Below, one piece after another: positions 33,805-45,399 of a stretch of 64,000 nucleotides of DNA. The stretch is from Ophiodon elongatus (lineage: Eukaryota; Chordata; Actinopteri; Perciformes; Hexagrammidae). A model generated the notes under the pieces. The model did not search any database. It was not told the DNA's origin and was given only the letters and a program-made list of their open reading frames with translations. Within the stretch, counting starts at the first letter, position 1, and each line of letters starts with the position of its first letter. The position numbers and the translations under genes were made by a program. The stretch spans positions 1,984,434-2,048,433 of the forward strand of contig JACSYO010002128.1 of NCBI GenBank assembly GCA_016806645.1. Direction: 5' to 3'.

Positions 33805-36200
33805 TTTGGTGGTCTGACATCAAGATTTCAGGATTCTGTTAAGCTCAATTTGTAAGTTTAATAATAGTTCAGTGGGCAGTTAATTGTATGAATATTTGTT
33901 GTTCTCTTACCAAATAGAGACACTCACCATTATTAGTAATTGTACAAGTCATGCAGTAATATAGCTAAACAGATTTCATACTAACTTTTGTACATCTCCA
34001 GTTTATATTTACGTACCTGAATCTATAGACATGGCCACTCTGAGCTGCAATAAAAATTAGATTTTTCCATGAGTTGTAATAATTTTGCAGTAGAACAGTA
34101 AAAGCCTGGTAATTTGTGGTTTGGGAGCTGCTGGCACGAAAGTGACATCAAAGCATGACAATATAGTTGCAAGATGATTTCTGGTGAAGGCAGTGCCAAA
34201 CTGCAAAGCAACACATTTTTATCACTGAAGCTGTTGCCAAAAACCACAAAAACAAGAATCTTGAAAAAAATATGGACTTCATTTATCACTTTAAACAAGT
34301 GGTATACCACCCATGTGACAGCATGTTTTCCTTTTTTTCATGAGAACTTACTCGATGTCTTACTAAGAGTTGAGTGGAGTAATGTAGAATTAGCTCTTAA
34401 CGGACTGAATCTGACTTTTGATGACCATAGGGATTGAGTCATAATTATAAAGAGGAGTACACTCGAAACATCTGAAGTCCACCACTAAATTGCACCTGAT
34501 CTACTGTGTTTTACACCGTTAAGCTTTCTGGGCTTGACTGCTAACATTGCAATGTATTGCACTACTTAACACATGCCAAGAGACTATTTCACACTGGGGG
34601 AAGATTTCAACTGGCGAACATGTTAATGCATGTCTAAATGGAGTCTGGGCACACACTGCTCATGGCCCTTTGGCCCCCACAGTTAAACACCACATTCACC
34701 ACCGCTGGTCAGGACCCCAACCACCATGGCCGCTGAAATTCTCAGTGGTCAAAGTTTTCTTTTTTTCCATTGTGCTACACAGCAAAATATATTTTACTGT
34801 TTAGAAAAAATGATTATGAGAATAACAGACTGTTCCAGTGAAAGCAACAAAGCAGAAATCACATCAAGTGAAACTTTATAGAGTTCGAGTGTGTTCAAGA
34901 ATAGTTAAACTTTTGGCATAAATAGTTTGAAAGGGGCCATCTACCAATAAGCCATAGTTTTGGAAATAAGTAGTTTGATTTTCCTCGTAAGCCTCCTTCT
35001 TTTGGCAGATGGCTATCAGACATGTGCATCACATGTCTGAGCAGAACAAGGCAGGGTGGTAACATTGCGTTGATATGGTTTGGGCCCCCACCATGTGCTG
35101 ATGATATCATTATCTAGTTAACCCTGATTAGCTCCATGTGTTTGTGGGAATGCTGCAGGCCACAACACAGAAAGGCTTCCATTGCCTCCATGGAGAAAAT
35201 ACAAACCTAAGCAAAGTTTTACTAAAATGAAAACTTTCAACACTAAAACACTTAACATGGAGAATAAATTAATTTAATCATTTACATATGTCTGATGTTA
35301 ACAGTGATACAGTACAGAGTGGTGGCTGTGAGCTAGCCATTGGGGCACGCTCACATGCACTAACATGCACTAAAAGACATGCACAGCCGAGCTGAATTAC
35401 AACACACATCGAGGGAGAAAAGAAAAAGTTTAACCAAAGTGAGGTTATTTCCTAAAGTAACCACCACAACGTGTGAACCATGGTCACTAGTGTCCTGCAT
35501 TTATAAGTATACAATCAACCTCGACCACTTTTCTGCAACTTGCGGCCAATACAAGAATGCTCTTCCTTACCTGAAAATAAATAAAAACATTCATAATCCT
35601 AGCAGCATTTATGTTCCCCTCAAAATGTATCCAGCAAAAAGCACAAGTAGTTTACAACCGTAATTTATAGGAGACAGAGGTGGACACTAATGGTGACTCA
35701 ACAGAATTTTTTACACATCACCACCCTTTTTTTGTTTGCATAGGGCCATTTCATTTTGAGACACTCCTAATAATTGCTCTTTAGAAATGGGTAGCATCTA
35801 CATCAGGTATCTTCTCACTGCTCCTGTGTATATTCTAAGGTGTTTATCAGTGGAGGTAATTAGTTGCTATTGTAGAGGTGGCAGTGATGTGTTTGTGTGC
35901 TTTCATATGTAAGTAATGGGGTTTTGTTTAAATGGGACTATTGAGTGAACCTACTTTTGTATGTAGCAATCTGAGATGAGTCTTGAAATCTTTGAGGTAA
36001 TTGTGCCACGTACACATGCTGTTCTATGTTGATTAGTGTATTGTTTCCTAACCAGCATGCCATGAGTCACTTATGAAAGGGCTGTGTTAAGCCATAATGA
36101 AGAAAGTGCTACGGATGTGATTTACAATGCTTCATAACCGTAATTAATACAGGCCTTAATGATGTTAAGTGTAGCAAAGCTTCGAACACCCTTTGTATAA
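33805..36200. other. Gene-free stretch, nothing recognised
   Basis: AT-rich sequence with frames of 64-95 codons lacking domains. 33800-34000 may continue the upstream repeat in decayed form. Confidence 0.5.
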
Positions 36201-36221
36201 TTCATGACCCCTCTTTCGTCA

Positions 36222-36465
36222 TTCTTCTTATTTTTCTTTTCCAGTCAACATTCCCTCCAGCATTCATGTTTTCTCTGCTGGGAAAGTCGCTGTTGCCACA
36301 GAGATGGAGCAGAAAAACATCTTTCTTTGGAAGCAGCCGAGAAACAGATGAATGTTAAAGACTATCCACCCGACCCAGGCGACTTCTTATGTTTAAAGCT
36401 CTTTGTCTTTCATTTCTCATCCTCCATTTATTTCATTCAAAATAAAAATTTCCGCAGTGGATTAA
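36222..36465 (+). other. Possible short terminal exon (unproven)
   Basis: A 20-base pyrimidine tract ending CAG at 36242-36244 is a strong acceptor-like signal. From 36245 one frame reads 34 codons (NIPSSIHVFSAGKVAVATE...) to TGA at 36347-36349, and AATAAA follows at 36441-36446. This combination is what a short last exon of a coding or long non-coding transcript would show. I do not recognise the peptide, and no partner exon can be identified. Confidence 0.18.
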
Positions 36466-36659
36466 TAGTTATGTTCTTAGAGCTCTGCTTGTTTTCTGCT
36501 TTGTCTTCGAGGTACAAGCAGCAACATGTGCTTGAGGTCATAAATATCCAAACAGATGTTGAATTAGTAAAGATTTTGAGCAAATGGCCTGCTAATTCAC
36601 AAGCTTGGAAAACCGCAGTGATAATCATGAACCAGTTTGTTCATTTGCAGTAAATGCTA

Positions 36660-37210
36660 ATCTGGGCCTGAACTCAAAGAAACATTAAAAACGTGATCTC
36701 ATCGTGCCAATAATGGCTATAATATTTTTCTAAAAGTCCCCTTGAGCTCTGCCACCGGTGGTGCCTGTGCTCTAAAAATGTCAGTCACACTGAAGAGGTT
36801 AACCCCAGCCCTATAAGAGAGATGATGGAATATTACACAAATAGACGGACTGTATCTGATCCCAGCTCAGCTTGTTGTAAAACCATCCCATTCCAATCTT
36901 GCCTCTCTCTGTCACCTCATTAAAAATACAAAGAGGGTAAAGAAGGGCCAGTCCTGAGCAATCTCCGTTAAAGCTGCCAGTGAATGCAGCAGCATTAATG
37001 TCATTTAATGCTGTTTCATCTGAAAAGCCACATTAGAGTCAGATTTAGTAATCTGGGTTTGCCCATGCTCGTTTGTATGATGTCATTATGCTAAACTGAC
37101 CTTTACAGCCAGATTAGGAGGGGCGGAGGGAATAGAAGGAGGCTTTAGAAAGGGAATTAACAAGAAATGAAAAATGGTGTATTTGGCATATGGATGATGA
37201 AGTATTCAGC
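36660..37210. promoter_or_regulatory. Candidate conserved non-coding block
   Basis: Long repeat-free stretch with many short AT-rich words: GCCAATAATGGCTATAATA, GCAGCATTAATGTCATTTAATGC, GATTTAGTAATCTGGG and GATGTCATTATGC. The two TTAATG/CATTTAATG words near 36992-37015 form a loose inverted repeat. There is no open frame of note. It is one of the best candidates for deep conservation in this window. Confidence 0.4.
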
Positions 37211-37214
37211 AGCA

Positions 37215-37950
37215 TTTTCAACCTAAGTGCCATTGACTACAAATCAGAATGAGAGTGACAAAATGTCTCTTTGTGGTTTGATCAGCTCATACTCATGTCT
37301 TTAAATGAATGTTTAGCTCTTTCAGGAATTCCTGGTGTCAAAGCTGGGTCTTTTTTTTTTTTTACACCTCAATAAGCTCAGCAAGGTTTCACGATTCTTT
37401 TCAGCCTCCCTGCGCTCCCTGCTATAGGATTCTTGTTCTCTTTACATTTAGGCAACATCTATCAATATGAGCTGCAGCACAGACTGTTCTGAGACTAGGA
37501 GGTTTAGCAAACTCAGCAATCCCTCACTTCCAAACTTGTGAAACCGAATTGGCACACAGATATAGTTCTCTTTACCTTTTACCCTAAATCACAAAGGTGG
37601 CGAGAGTGAAAAAAGTATTAATAAACTCAGTGTTAATCTTAAAGTTGTGCTCATATTGATCATCCCGGCCATCTTCGATATTCAGGGAAGTTAGAGCTCT
37701 CTGACATCTCTGAAGATGGATAGAGCTATTGACTGCAATTGCAGCTTCGCCCCTCTATCCATCACTCCCTATTCCAAACTGGGCCATACACGTCTTGGCC
37801 ACTTTACCCTGGTTTAGCCTCACATTGGGGAGTGAAAAGAGACATTTACACACACAAGAAGGGAGAGAGACATTACATGAAAATGTTGACACTGCTCAGC
37901 TTTGGTGGTGTTAAATTACTGGGTGGTGAACTTACAGCCTGCCCTGTTGG
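37215..37950. other. Gene-free stretch, nothing recognised
   Basis: A T12 run at 37352-37363; no gene, RNA or repeat family recognised. Confidence 0.5.
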
Positions 37951-37955
37951 CACAA

Positions 37956-37974
37956 GGGGGGGTGGGGGTGGGGG
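37956..37974 (+). other. G-quadruplex motif
   Basis: G7-T-G5-T-G5. Single-base loops and four possible G3 runs within 19 bases predict a stable parallel quadruplex. Confidence 0.6.
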
Positions 37975-37979
37975 AGTTC

Positions 37980-38445
37980 CCTTTGCTTCTCTCCTCCTGG
38001 TGGCTTAAGATGGGAGGTTTCACTCTGATGAAGGTGTCTGTCGGGCAAAAGGGGAAGAAATATTGCGTCCTAGCTGAGCTTTGGCATATCAACACTGGCA
38101 TCACTCAAACAGCCCTGAGGTATTGGAGCTGAAGAGCTGAATGAAGAGAGGGAAGGGTTGCATATAGGCTATAGGAGGCAGGGGACTAGAAGTAAATGCA
38201 TGTATACAACTCAAACAATGTAAGAGAGTAAACTCTTTGGTCATGAAATAACTGTCAAACCTTGGAACTGAAACTGACAACTTGTATTCAAGTAGTTATT
38301 ACAGTCATCAGGTGTTTAAGCATGTCAACAGCATAAGACACATGAATGTGACACTTTCAGAACCACTCCAAACACCTGACACCCACCCAAGCACGTTTTT
38401 ACCTACAGGCACTAAATGATTCTCTTGTCAGGTGTAGTTCCTCCT
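37980..38445. other. Gene-free stretch, nothing recognised
   Basis: No supported feature. Confidence 0.5.
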
Positions 38446-38449
38446 CTGC

Positions 38450-38540
38450 TGACATGATAAGCATTCACTGCACAGGGGGGCAGATTCATCTTACACTTCC
38501 TTATCATGTCATTATCACAATGTCATGTCATTATCATAAT
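38450..38540. promoter_or_regulatory. Cluster of GATA motifs with a 14-bp direct repeat
   Basis: TGATAA at 38455-38460 and TTATCA at 38501-38506, 38512-38517 and 38531-38536 give four GATA-type cores in about 80 bases. TCATGTCATTATCA is repeated exactly at 38504-38517 and 38523-38536, 19 bases apart centre to centre. Confidence 0.4.
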
Positions 38541-38544
38541 TATT

Positions 38545-39395
38545 ATTATGTTATGGTCTTCCAGGGGGAAAGTAATTGATGGGTCAGCTAAACTCATCTC
38601 TAAGGGGAAGGCATCCCCTTGTTAGTGATCCCTGAGAAATTGCAAAGTGAGCATGTTTGCGGCGCGCGTGTGACCGAGGTGTGACTGTCAACTAACAGGG
38701 GGGCAGCTTTGATTGCAGGGTAAAACTGCAAAACATCTGTGTTTCAGACAAGATAGCAAAACAGAGCAATTTCCCGCAGACAAGGGTGGGAGACTGCTCC
38801 AGTGAAAACATAAAACATCCAAGCACGTTTGTCTCCTTTTCCTTCACCCTGTGGGACTTTGCTAAAATGAGTGCACGGTTCCTTCAGCACTGGTAAATGG
38901 AGCGCCTCCATCCTCCAGCAGAGCCACCGTGCCCCTCTATAACGGCCAATCTCCTCTGAAGTCTGGCTTGAAGCTGGACCAACATTCAGAAACTATTTGT
39001 TTGAGATAGTTTGCATGCATCGGTGTGTCTATTGGAATGACACATTTCCGTGTTAAAGCATGTGTTATATTTGTCGGTGTAGAAAAAATGAGTATTAAAC
39101 AATGAAGACAGGCAGGTAAAAAGATGCATCAGATTGTTAAGCTTTGTAAATGCACAACATTATTCCGTTTGAGTAACAGTTTATTTTGTCATGCCAAGCG
39201 TGGATGTTCCCTGTCACTCTGTCTGCTGTGTCTAAACAAACAGTAAATGTGTTGTGAAAAAGTTTCTCTTTCACCTCTTGTCAGAGACGTACTCTCTGAA
39301 GCCAGCAGTAGTGTCTCAGCAAAGATCAGAGTGACAGAGACAGCGACAGCAGAGGGAGTGACAGTCATGGGGACAGGAACACTCCCGTGCTCAGT
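38545..39395. other. Gene-free stretch, partly CNE-like
   Basis: 38850-38990 (GGAGCGCCTCCATCC, TATAACGGCCAATCTCC) has conserved-element texture but no decisive motif; CCAAT lies at 38945-38949. Confidence 0.4.
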
Positions 39396-39409
39396 GCTCG
39401 TGCACTATT

Positions 39410-39665
39410 CCATCATTAGCCAATGAAGCCCTCATAAAAGTGAGTTATTTGCCACGAGGGGAGGTTCCATATGGCACAAGTGATCCAGAAAGGCAATGTG
39501 TCGCAAAAGACCCCCAGAGCCCAACAAGTCAGCTTTTACAGGGGCCTCCCTCCCTGTCATTAATTGATTTTAATAACAGGCTGCCGAGGGGGCAGAATGC
39601 TCTCATTCATTGGGCTGATGGGGCTTTTCCCAGGTCCCTCAGCGAACACTGCAGCACTTAGAGCT
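39410..39665. promoter_or_regulatory. Candidate conserved non-coding element
   Basis: Contains AGCCAATGAAGCCCTCATAAAAG, GTCATTAATTGATTTTAATAAC and CTCATTCATTGGG in a repeat-free stretch. A plus-strand frame of 73 codons spans it, but its residues look random. Confidence 0.35.
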
Positions 39666-39669
39666 GTTT

Positions 39670-40235
39670 GTTTGGATTGCCTCTAGTGTGTGTGGCTCTC
39701 AGACCGGCTCGGTTACTCAGTCAGACACATACTCAATGTCCCAGCCGTTCAGTTGCTCGCTCACTCAAACATTTGTTCATTTACCAGCTCAATAATTTCT
39801 TCACTCAATCACTGGCCTAGTCATTTATACACTCATTTATTCATTCCTCCTTGTGCGCTCACCAAGGGCTATCATGCTTTAAGGTTCATGGGAACATGAT
39901 CAGTGTCTTATAACAGGTCATGTTACCTCAGAGTCAGACACCTACTCCACCATGTGTGAAGCAGTATTTTTATAAGGGAAACATAAAGAAGAATATATCA
40001 GCAATACTTTCATCTAAAACTAAAAACTGGTCTCCACATTACATTAGACTGTGTCTTTCCAGGGAGGTGGGTCCTTCTTCTACCCAGCCTCCATTCACGT
40101 CTTTGTTTCAGTAATTACACAGACTCAAAGTGAAAAATCCCTCATTTTGCATATTTTTACTCTTTACTTTGATTGTTCAGCAGTCTGACTGAAGCTGGGG
40201 GGGAGCTGTATGCTGGATGATGGGGAGGGGATAGG
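39670..40235. other. Gene-free stretch, nothing recognised
   Basis: 39710-39850 is rich in TCACTCA/CATTCA words, an imperfect low-complexity patch. Confidence 0.5.
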
Positions 40236-40239
40236 GAGG

Positions 40240-40400
40240 GAGCTGGGCCTGTCATAACTGCATAATACACCCATTACTCCTGTGCAGCGGAATTACCACT
40301 GATGGAAATGGGATTTTGGAAGATATATGGAATGTAATTATTATATACATATATGCATAGCCTTTTTTACTCTGAAAAAGAGCTTTGGAGTGATATTTTC
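40240..40400. promoter_or_regulatory. Candidate conserved non-coding element
   Basis: CATAACTGCATAATACACCC, GGAATTACCACTGATGG and GAATGTAATTATTATATAC occur in a short AT-rich block after a G-rich patch. Confidence 0.25.
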
Positions 40401-40404
40401 AGGA

Positions 40405-41940
40405 GCTTGTGTGATTGTTTAACTGCATGTGTGCAGCTGTCTTTGTGTGTTTATTTCTGTGTGTGCATTTTGTAACTGTTGCCATACCTTGACAAAAGAG
40501 CATGCAGTAATTTTAGGTTGTGTTTTGTTTGCTGTTATATATATTTAAAAGGTTGCAAAATGCTTTTCTACCACAGTATTCCTGTGTGCACCTCGGCACC
40601 ATCCCTCCTCTGAGGTTGACCCTGTGCTGAACATCTCTCTGAAGGCCAAGGTCTGACACTCCTAAACAGGCAACGGGGGTCACGCTGACTCAGTCCAGCA
40701 GTGAAGCTGTCTGAAGAGTTATCAGCCTCTAGAATATAAATTTTTCAAGCTCCCTCAACCAAATAACACACACAGAGGAACCAAAATTCCCTGCAGTGAG
40801 TAATGCCAAGATAAGAAATAGAGACTATTTGCCATGTGAGCAGAGAGAAATATTACTTTTAGGTTGCACACCAATACCATGCAGTGCGTTAGCCATAATG
40901 TCCTATACTGAGTTTCTGTATTATTATAATAAGTGTGCAGCTGAAGCCTGCATCACGGCAGGGGGAACATGAGGCAGTATGTATGGTTTTCTGTGTAGAG
41001 TACCTTAGGCGAGGGGCCTCTGCAGGAGGTTTTCTTTGGAAAGCACCTGGGTGTGAAAATAGGGCCTCCCAGTCTGGCCTGAGAGGCTGTGTAAACAGAG
41101 GTTCCAGTTGGGCCAGCTTGCACTGGACTGGACCTCTCCAAACAGAAACCATGAGTCAGCCTCAGGAACCCATCCATGTTCCTCCTTAAGGGATAATCAG
41201 CCCAATGCAGCCTGGAAAATGTACATGCTATAGGGCTGATGTACGAGGCTATATAAGAACATATACTATTCGTATCCTTATAGATATTTTTCTAGAAGAA
41301 ATGCCAGACCTGATTTTATCACAGAAACTCTTATATTGACTTATACCAATACTGTCCCATATTGTTTTCCTTCAAAATAAAACAGTCCTCTGAAACAATA
41401 AGCAAACACTTTTAGTCTCAATAAGCACCTTATGTGACTTAACCACAGCATACATTGAGTCAACTGAACAAAAAGATTGAGCTTTTTCTAAAAAGGACAA
41501 AGCCTATGCCAGGCTCTGGCGCCTTTGCAGCCATCTTCATGTCAGTGTCTGGTTGAGTGGAAGACTTTATTAAGCCATTTGGGCGTCTGAGCTCTGCAGA
41601 GAGGGAGACTTTCCCCTCATCTCCGGTCTGCGTGACTGGAGAGGCAGGGGCCTCATACTCCACTAAGGAATATTTATCTTTCCAGCTGGTTAGATGGATT
41701 AAATGACCATCCCGCAGAGAAGGCAGGGGGAAAGAAGGAGAAAGAGACTTTTAGAGAGAAAGAGAGGTGAAGGGATGGAGAATGTTTTTGAGAGGAAATG
41801 TGTCACAGAGAAAGAGAGTAGGCAAGGAGTGGAAAGATGCTTACCATCTCACTCTCAGAAGGAAATAAAACAATAAGAATGACTTTGCAAGTCACATTTA
41901 CCACCAGCTGCGACAAATATGATTGTGACTCCGTCTTCTC
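40405..41940. other. Gene-free stretch, nothing recognised
   Basis: 40940-41200 and 41470-41665 are more GC-rich and stay open on the minus strand for 67-87 codons. I do not recognise those peptides; CNE or chance are both possible. 41705-41830 is GA-rich. Confidence 0.4.
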
Positions 41941-41948
41941 TCAGTGGC

Positions 41949-41964
41949 GGGGGGCGGGGGGGGG
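41949..41964 (+). other. G-run (G6-C-G9)
   Basis: Fifteen G in sixteen bases; can form a G-quadruplex and is prone to sequencing length errors. Confidence 0.6.
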
Positions 41965-41969
41965 CGAGA

Positions 41970-42480
41970 CATGCAAAAACACACTCATGCACGCACACAT
42001 GCAATTACAAATTCACATGCACACACACACAATGACACAGAGCTAATTAACTTCCTGACACATTCACAGAAATGCATTTCAAAGACAGAACGCATATGTT
42101 CATGCAAATGTGATGAGAAACCATTAAATGCTAAAATATCTGAGGCAAATGAAAAATATTTCTCAATCACACCCCTTTGCCAATTTGATCTTTACATTTT
42201 TCCATATTTCACACTACCAGAGGCCTTGCTGGCTAGCAGTCCTAAGTAAGGTCAAGGTAAAGTCAAACTTATTAATATATATTGATCATCATAAACAGGT
42301 GTTTCTGTGTCTAAAGTAAGTGGTGTTTCTTTTTTCCAATGCAGTAATAATTCTGGAAACAAATAAATGAGCAACCAAAAGAAAATCTAAATTGCCCTTG
42401 CACTTTATTGACATATTCTCACGAGCCTACTTATACATAAAAAAGGACAAAAGTCTCATTACCAGGAATTTTCATTTTTC
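41970..42480. other. Gene-free stretch with short CACA-rich patch
   Basis: Degenerate CA-rich DNA at 41980-42035, then AT-rich sequence without features. Confidence 0.5.
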
Positions 42481-42489
42481 CCTTCATTC

Positions 42490-42830
42490 AGTCCCTACTC
42501 CATTTAGTGCACTGGGCATTACGTATAATCACATAAACCGCAAATAAAGGAGTGTAATAACATCAAAGACCTGCCCTGTGAAATGCGATGCCAGGGTATT
42601 CAGACAGGAATGTTGAATGGGTGGCAGCTATGTGTGTGAGATTGTGGTTATGCAAAGTGCAATCTAAGTGGGGAGTTGAAGTCATGGAAATTTTCCTCTA
42701 TAAAAGTGAAGCATGACAATGGATTTGGGGCATCAAGGCCTGTGGGATTATGGGGATCACATAAATCCCCCGCGCCATAATTTTAGCAAACCACATCAAG
42801 CTCCATGTTAAGGGTTAATAATCCAGTTCC
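42490..42830. promoter_or_regulatory. Candidate conserved non-coding element
   Basis: CATTACGTATAATCACATAAACC, GCAAATAAAGGAGTGTAATAAC and ATCAAAGACC, then CCGCGCCATAATTTTAGC and GGGTTAATAATCC. These are homeodomain/forkhead-like words in repeat-free DNA. Confidence 0.35.
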
Positions 42831-42834
42831 CCAC

Positions 42835-43410
42835 CTCTTCCTGCTCCCCTTGCTCCCGACCTCAAATCCCTAACATTAACATGTGTATCCAGATGTACTG
42901 TGCAGGGTATAAAGTCATTCGCACACACATACTGTACACAAACACACGCATAAACAAACTTGCACTGGTAGTCCCTACACATGCACAGACCACAAATTTG
43001 GCACACATGCAGACGCTTACCACACACGCACACACACACCTATGCAAACACACACACACACACAGTCTGACAGACCCACACAGAGACCGACTTTGTTCTC
43101 AGGTCTGTCATGTCCCTGTGCATCTGACATCATGGTGGCGTCTAAACTGTTGGCAGGGTGTCATGGAGCATGCATCCCCCCCCCCGCCTTCCGAATCCCC
43201 CAACCACCTTAAGCTCCCCCTCCCCGCAGACCCAACCTGCTCCCGCTCCCACCAATGCATCATGTGGAGCTCTGATGTGTAAGAGCAGAGGATCTTGTCG
43301 GAGGAGCCTGAAATCGATCGATGCGCTACAACAAGCTCAACTTCTCTCCACCTCTTTTTCCCCCACCAACACTTCAGTTAACCGTGTACGTGTGTGTACG
43401 TGTGTGTGTT

Positions 43411-43413
<3 letters not shown>
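42835..43413. other. Gene-free stretch; CA-rich and C-rich patches
   Basis: 42920-43070 holds degenerate CA-rich sequence and 43177-43225 a C-rich patch (C10). Frames across it are low-complexity artefacts. Confidence 0.5.

Positions 43414-43452
<39 letters not shown>
43414..43452 (+). repeat. (CT)n microsatellite, 39 bp
   Basis: Uninterrupted CT repeat preceded by short GTAC/GT repeats. Confidence 0.95.
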
Positions 43453-43454
<2 letters not shown>

Positions 43455-43455
<1 letters not shown>

Positions 43456-43955
43456 CTGTGTCCACCCTAACATCTGTACCAGCAGTAATCAACAGTTTAC
43501 ACACACACAGCACTCTCTTCTAGCTGTTTGGAGAGAGAAGCGTGCCATGAGGAGAGCTCCCGCTCTTTTCCTCTTTATTAGCCTGCTGTCGGAGGGAAGG
43601 CAGGGATAATATATAAGCCAACAGGATTAGGAGGCAACAAAGCATCAGGCTGAAGAAATCCCTCCCAGCCTTGGGGTCCGTCCGAGGCCTTCGCTACTCT
43701 TTGGCTGTGCTGAGGCTTTTTGAGCCTACCCAATCAGTGCCCTATTCATCCTCTGTGTCTGCAGCTGTCATCCAGTCTTGCGCTCCTGTACACTACTACC
43801 ACCATCATCACTCATATTTACCCCTCCTGCTCCAATAATCACTGAATACTCCCCATCCTGCAAATAAGAGGTCAAATCCAGTATAGGCAGCCTTATTTTC
43901 TGTTTGACAATCATGATTATAGCTTTGGGTTCTCCACCTGTGGGAATAATTTCCA
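43455..43955. other. Gene-free stretch, nothing recognised
   Basis: No supported feature. Confidence 0.5.
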
Positions 43956-43959
43956 TCTG

Positions 43960-44239
43960 ACAGTCTAACCTGCTTTAACCACAGTGTATCTTGTCCAGCA
44001 TTTGCATTTCAAAGAAGGTGAAAGCACCTACATCATGAGCTTGATGGCTGCCTAACAGCAACATGGCTCCCTATATAAGGTGTTGAGCTGGAAGTAAATC
44101 CATGTGATTAATCAGGTCTGAAGCTAAAACATAATAATAACCCCCTTTATATTAATGTGCAGCTCATAGCTTGAACAGCTCCGTGGAAAGGCCATTAGTC
44201 ACTGGCTCCCTGCAAAGCCACAATTAAGTAGTCGCATAT

Positions 44240-44240
<1 letters not shown>
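43960..44240. promoter_or_regulatory. Candidate conserved non-coding element
   Basis: Contains TGATTAATCAGG (a palindromic paired-type TGATTAATCA at 44105-44114), CCCTTTATATTAATGTGC and CACAATTAAGTAGTCGC. Confidence 0.3.

Positions 44241-44241
<1 letters not shown>

Positions 44242-44270
<29 letters not shown>
44242..44270 (+). repeat. (CT)n microsatellite, 29 bp
   Basis: Uninterrupted CT repeat. Confidence 0.95.
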
Positions 44271-44274
<4 letters not shown>

Positions 44275-44275
<1 letters not shown>

Positions 44276-44850
44276 CTAACTTTAATCACAGTGCTGTCTT
44301 CTTGGTTATGTATTCTGTTCCTGGGTGATCCTGTCTTTAGGCGCTGACTTGGACAAGGAAATCATTTTATTTTCGTATTTGTTAAGCTGTGTATTAACAG
44401 AGGTAACATTATTCCTCAGCTAAGGTAGAGATAGAGTGGCTTGAAATGGAGCATTAGCATTCTAAACAGCGACTTAACACTTTCAACTTCAACACCATCT
44501 GCAAGAATATAGTTTCTTTTTTTGGAATATCTTGAAAATAAATTATTATAGATATATAGATATTATTTTAGAATTTTTTTAAAGTACATTTTGCACTTCA
44601 TCATCCGCTGTTCTTTCAACTGAGAACGTGGGTGTATAAAAAGGGGGAACTGACAGATTTTATAATTGTTATAGAAATCTTATTTGAATTCAGCAGCTTA
44701 CTGATTTTTTTTTTCTAGTGAGGGACACTTTAAAAAGCTGTCATGCACACCAACCACAGGCATTTCCCTCCTAATTCCCCTCCCCTCCCCTTGATCCCCT
44801 CTCTTCCTAGTTCTCCTTTTTTTATAATATCCTCTCATTTTGCCCCTGCC
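44275..44850. other. Gene-free stretch, nothing recognised
   Basis: AT-rich with T-runs at 44573 and 44706; C/T-rich patch at 44770-44825. Confidence 0.5.
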
Positions 44851-44854
44851 TAGG

Positions 44855-45080
44855 CAAATTTGTTGCGGCGCGTGGGCCCGTTTGATTTCATTAAACAGAA
44901 TATTTAAGCATAAAAATTGTTTAATCGTCTCATGTCATTAGGAGATGGATTTCATTTTGCATACATTTGCATACTTCCCCCTCAAATTAAACCAGGCAAA
45001 TATGCAAATGCAGAGGCCCAGGTTATGGCGGAGGTGTTTATTGTCATCACTTCAGGCAGTTCCACACTGCAGCGCCTCCG
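44855..45080. promoter_or_regulatory. Candidate CNE with opposed POU octamers
   Basis: ATTTGCAT at 44965-44972 and ATGCAAAT at 45002-45009 are perfect octamers in opposite orientation, 37 bases apart. A near-octamer, TTTTGCAT, lies at 44955-44962. Around them are GATTTCATTAAACAG, AAATTGTTTAATCG and TCAAATTAAACC, and a CpG-bearing left edge (TTGCGGCGCGTGGG). This is the most motif-dense segment of the window; enhancer function is inferred. Confidence 0.45.
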
Positions 45081-45084
45081 CAGA

Positions 45085-45395
45085 ACGGGGGTGACAGTAA
45101 CATCTGGACGCCTGGGGGTTGGGAGGGAGGAAAGGGTGGAGGCAGAAGGTGTAGGTGTGGGGATGAAGGTGTGTGATAGGCTGCTGCTAATTTTTAACAC
45201 CAGAGTGCACTGCTCCAACTACTGCAGAATCTAGTACGGCAAAAAACTGAATATCCGTCATCATACACACTTACTGCTTTAATTACCAACTTCGTCCCCA
45301 GTCCCTTGCACAGCGTCACACTAAAATGTATAGTGCGCCAATGAAGACATAAAAAACAGCACTGTTCTTTCAACTGTAGCCTCTGCATGTGTTTT
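45085..45395. other. Gene-free stretch, nothing recognised
   Basis: Purine-rich patch at 45115-45175. Complementary frames on both strands are unremarkable. Confidence 0.5.
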
Positions 45396-45399
45396 TATC

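Noticed and set aside
41460..41663. Minus-strand 67-codon frame that looks somewhat protein-like
   Set aside because: No similarity recognised and no credible splice sites; composition may simply reflect a GC-richer patch.
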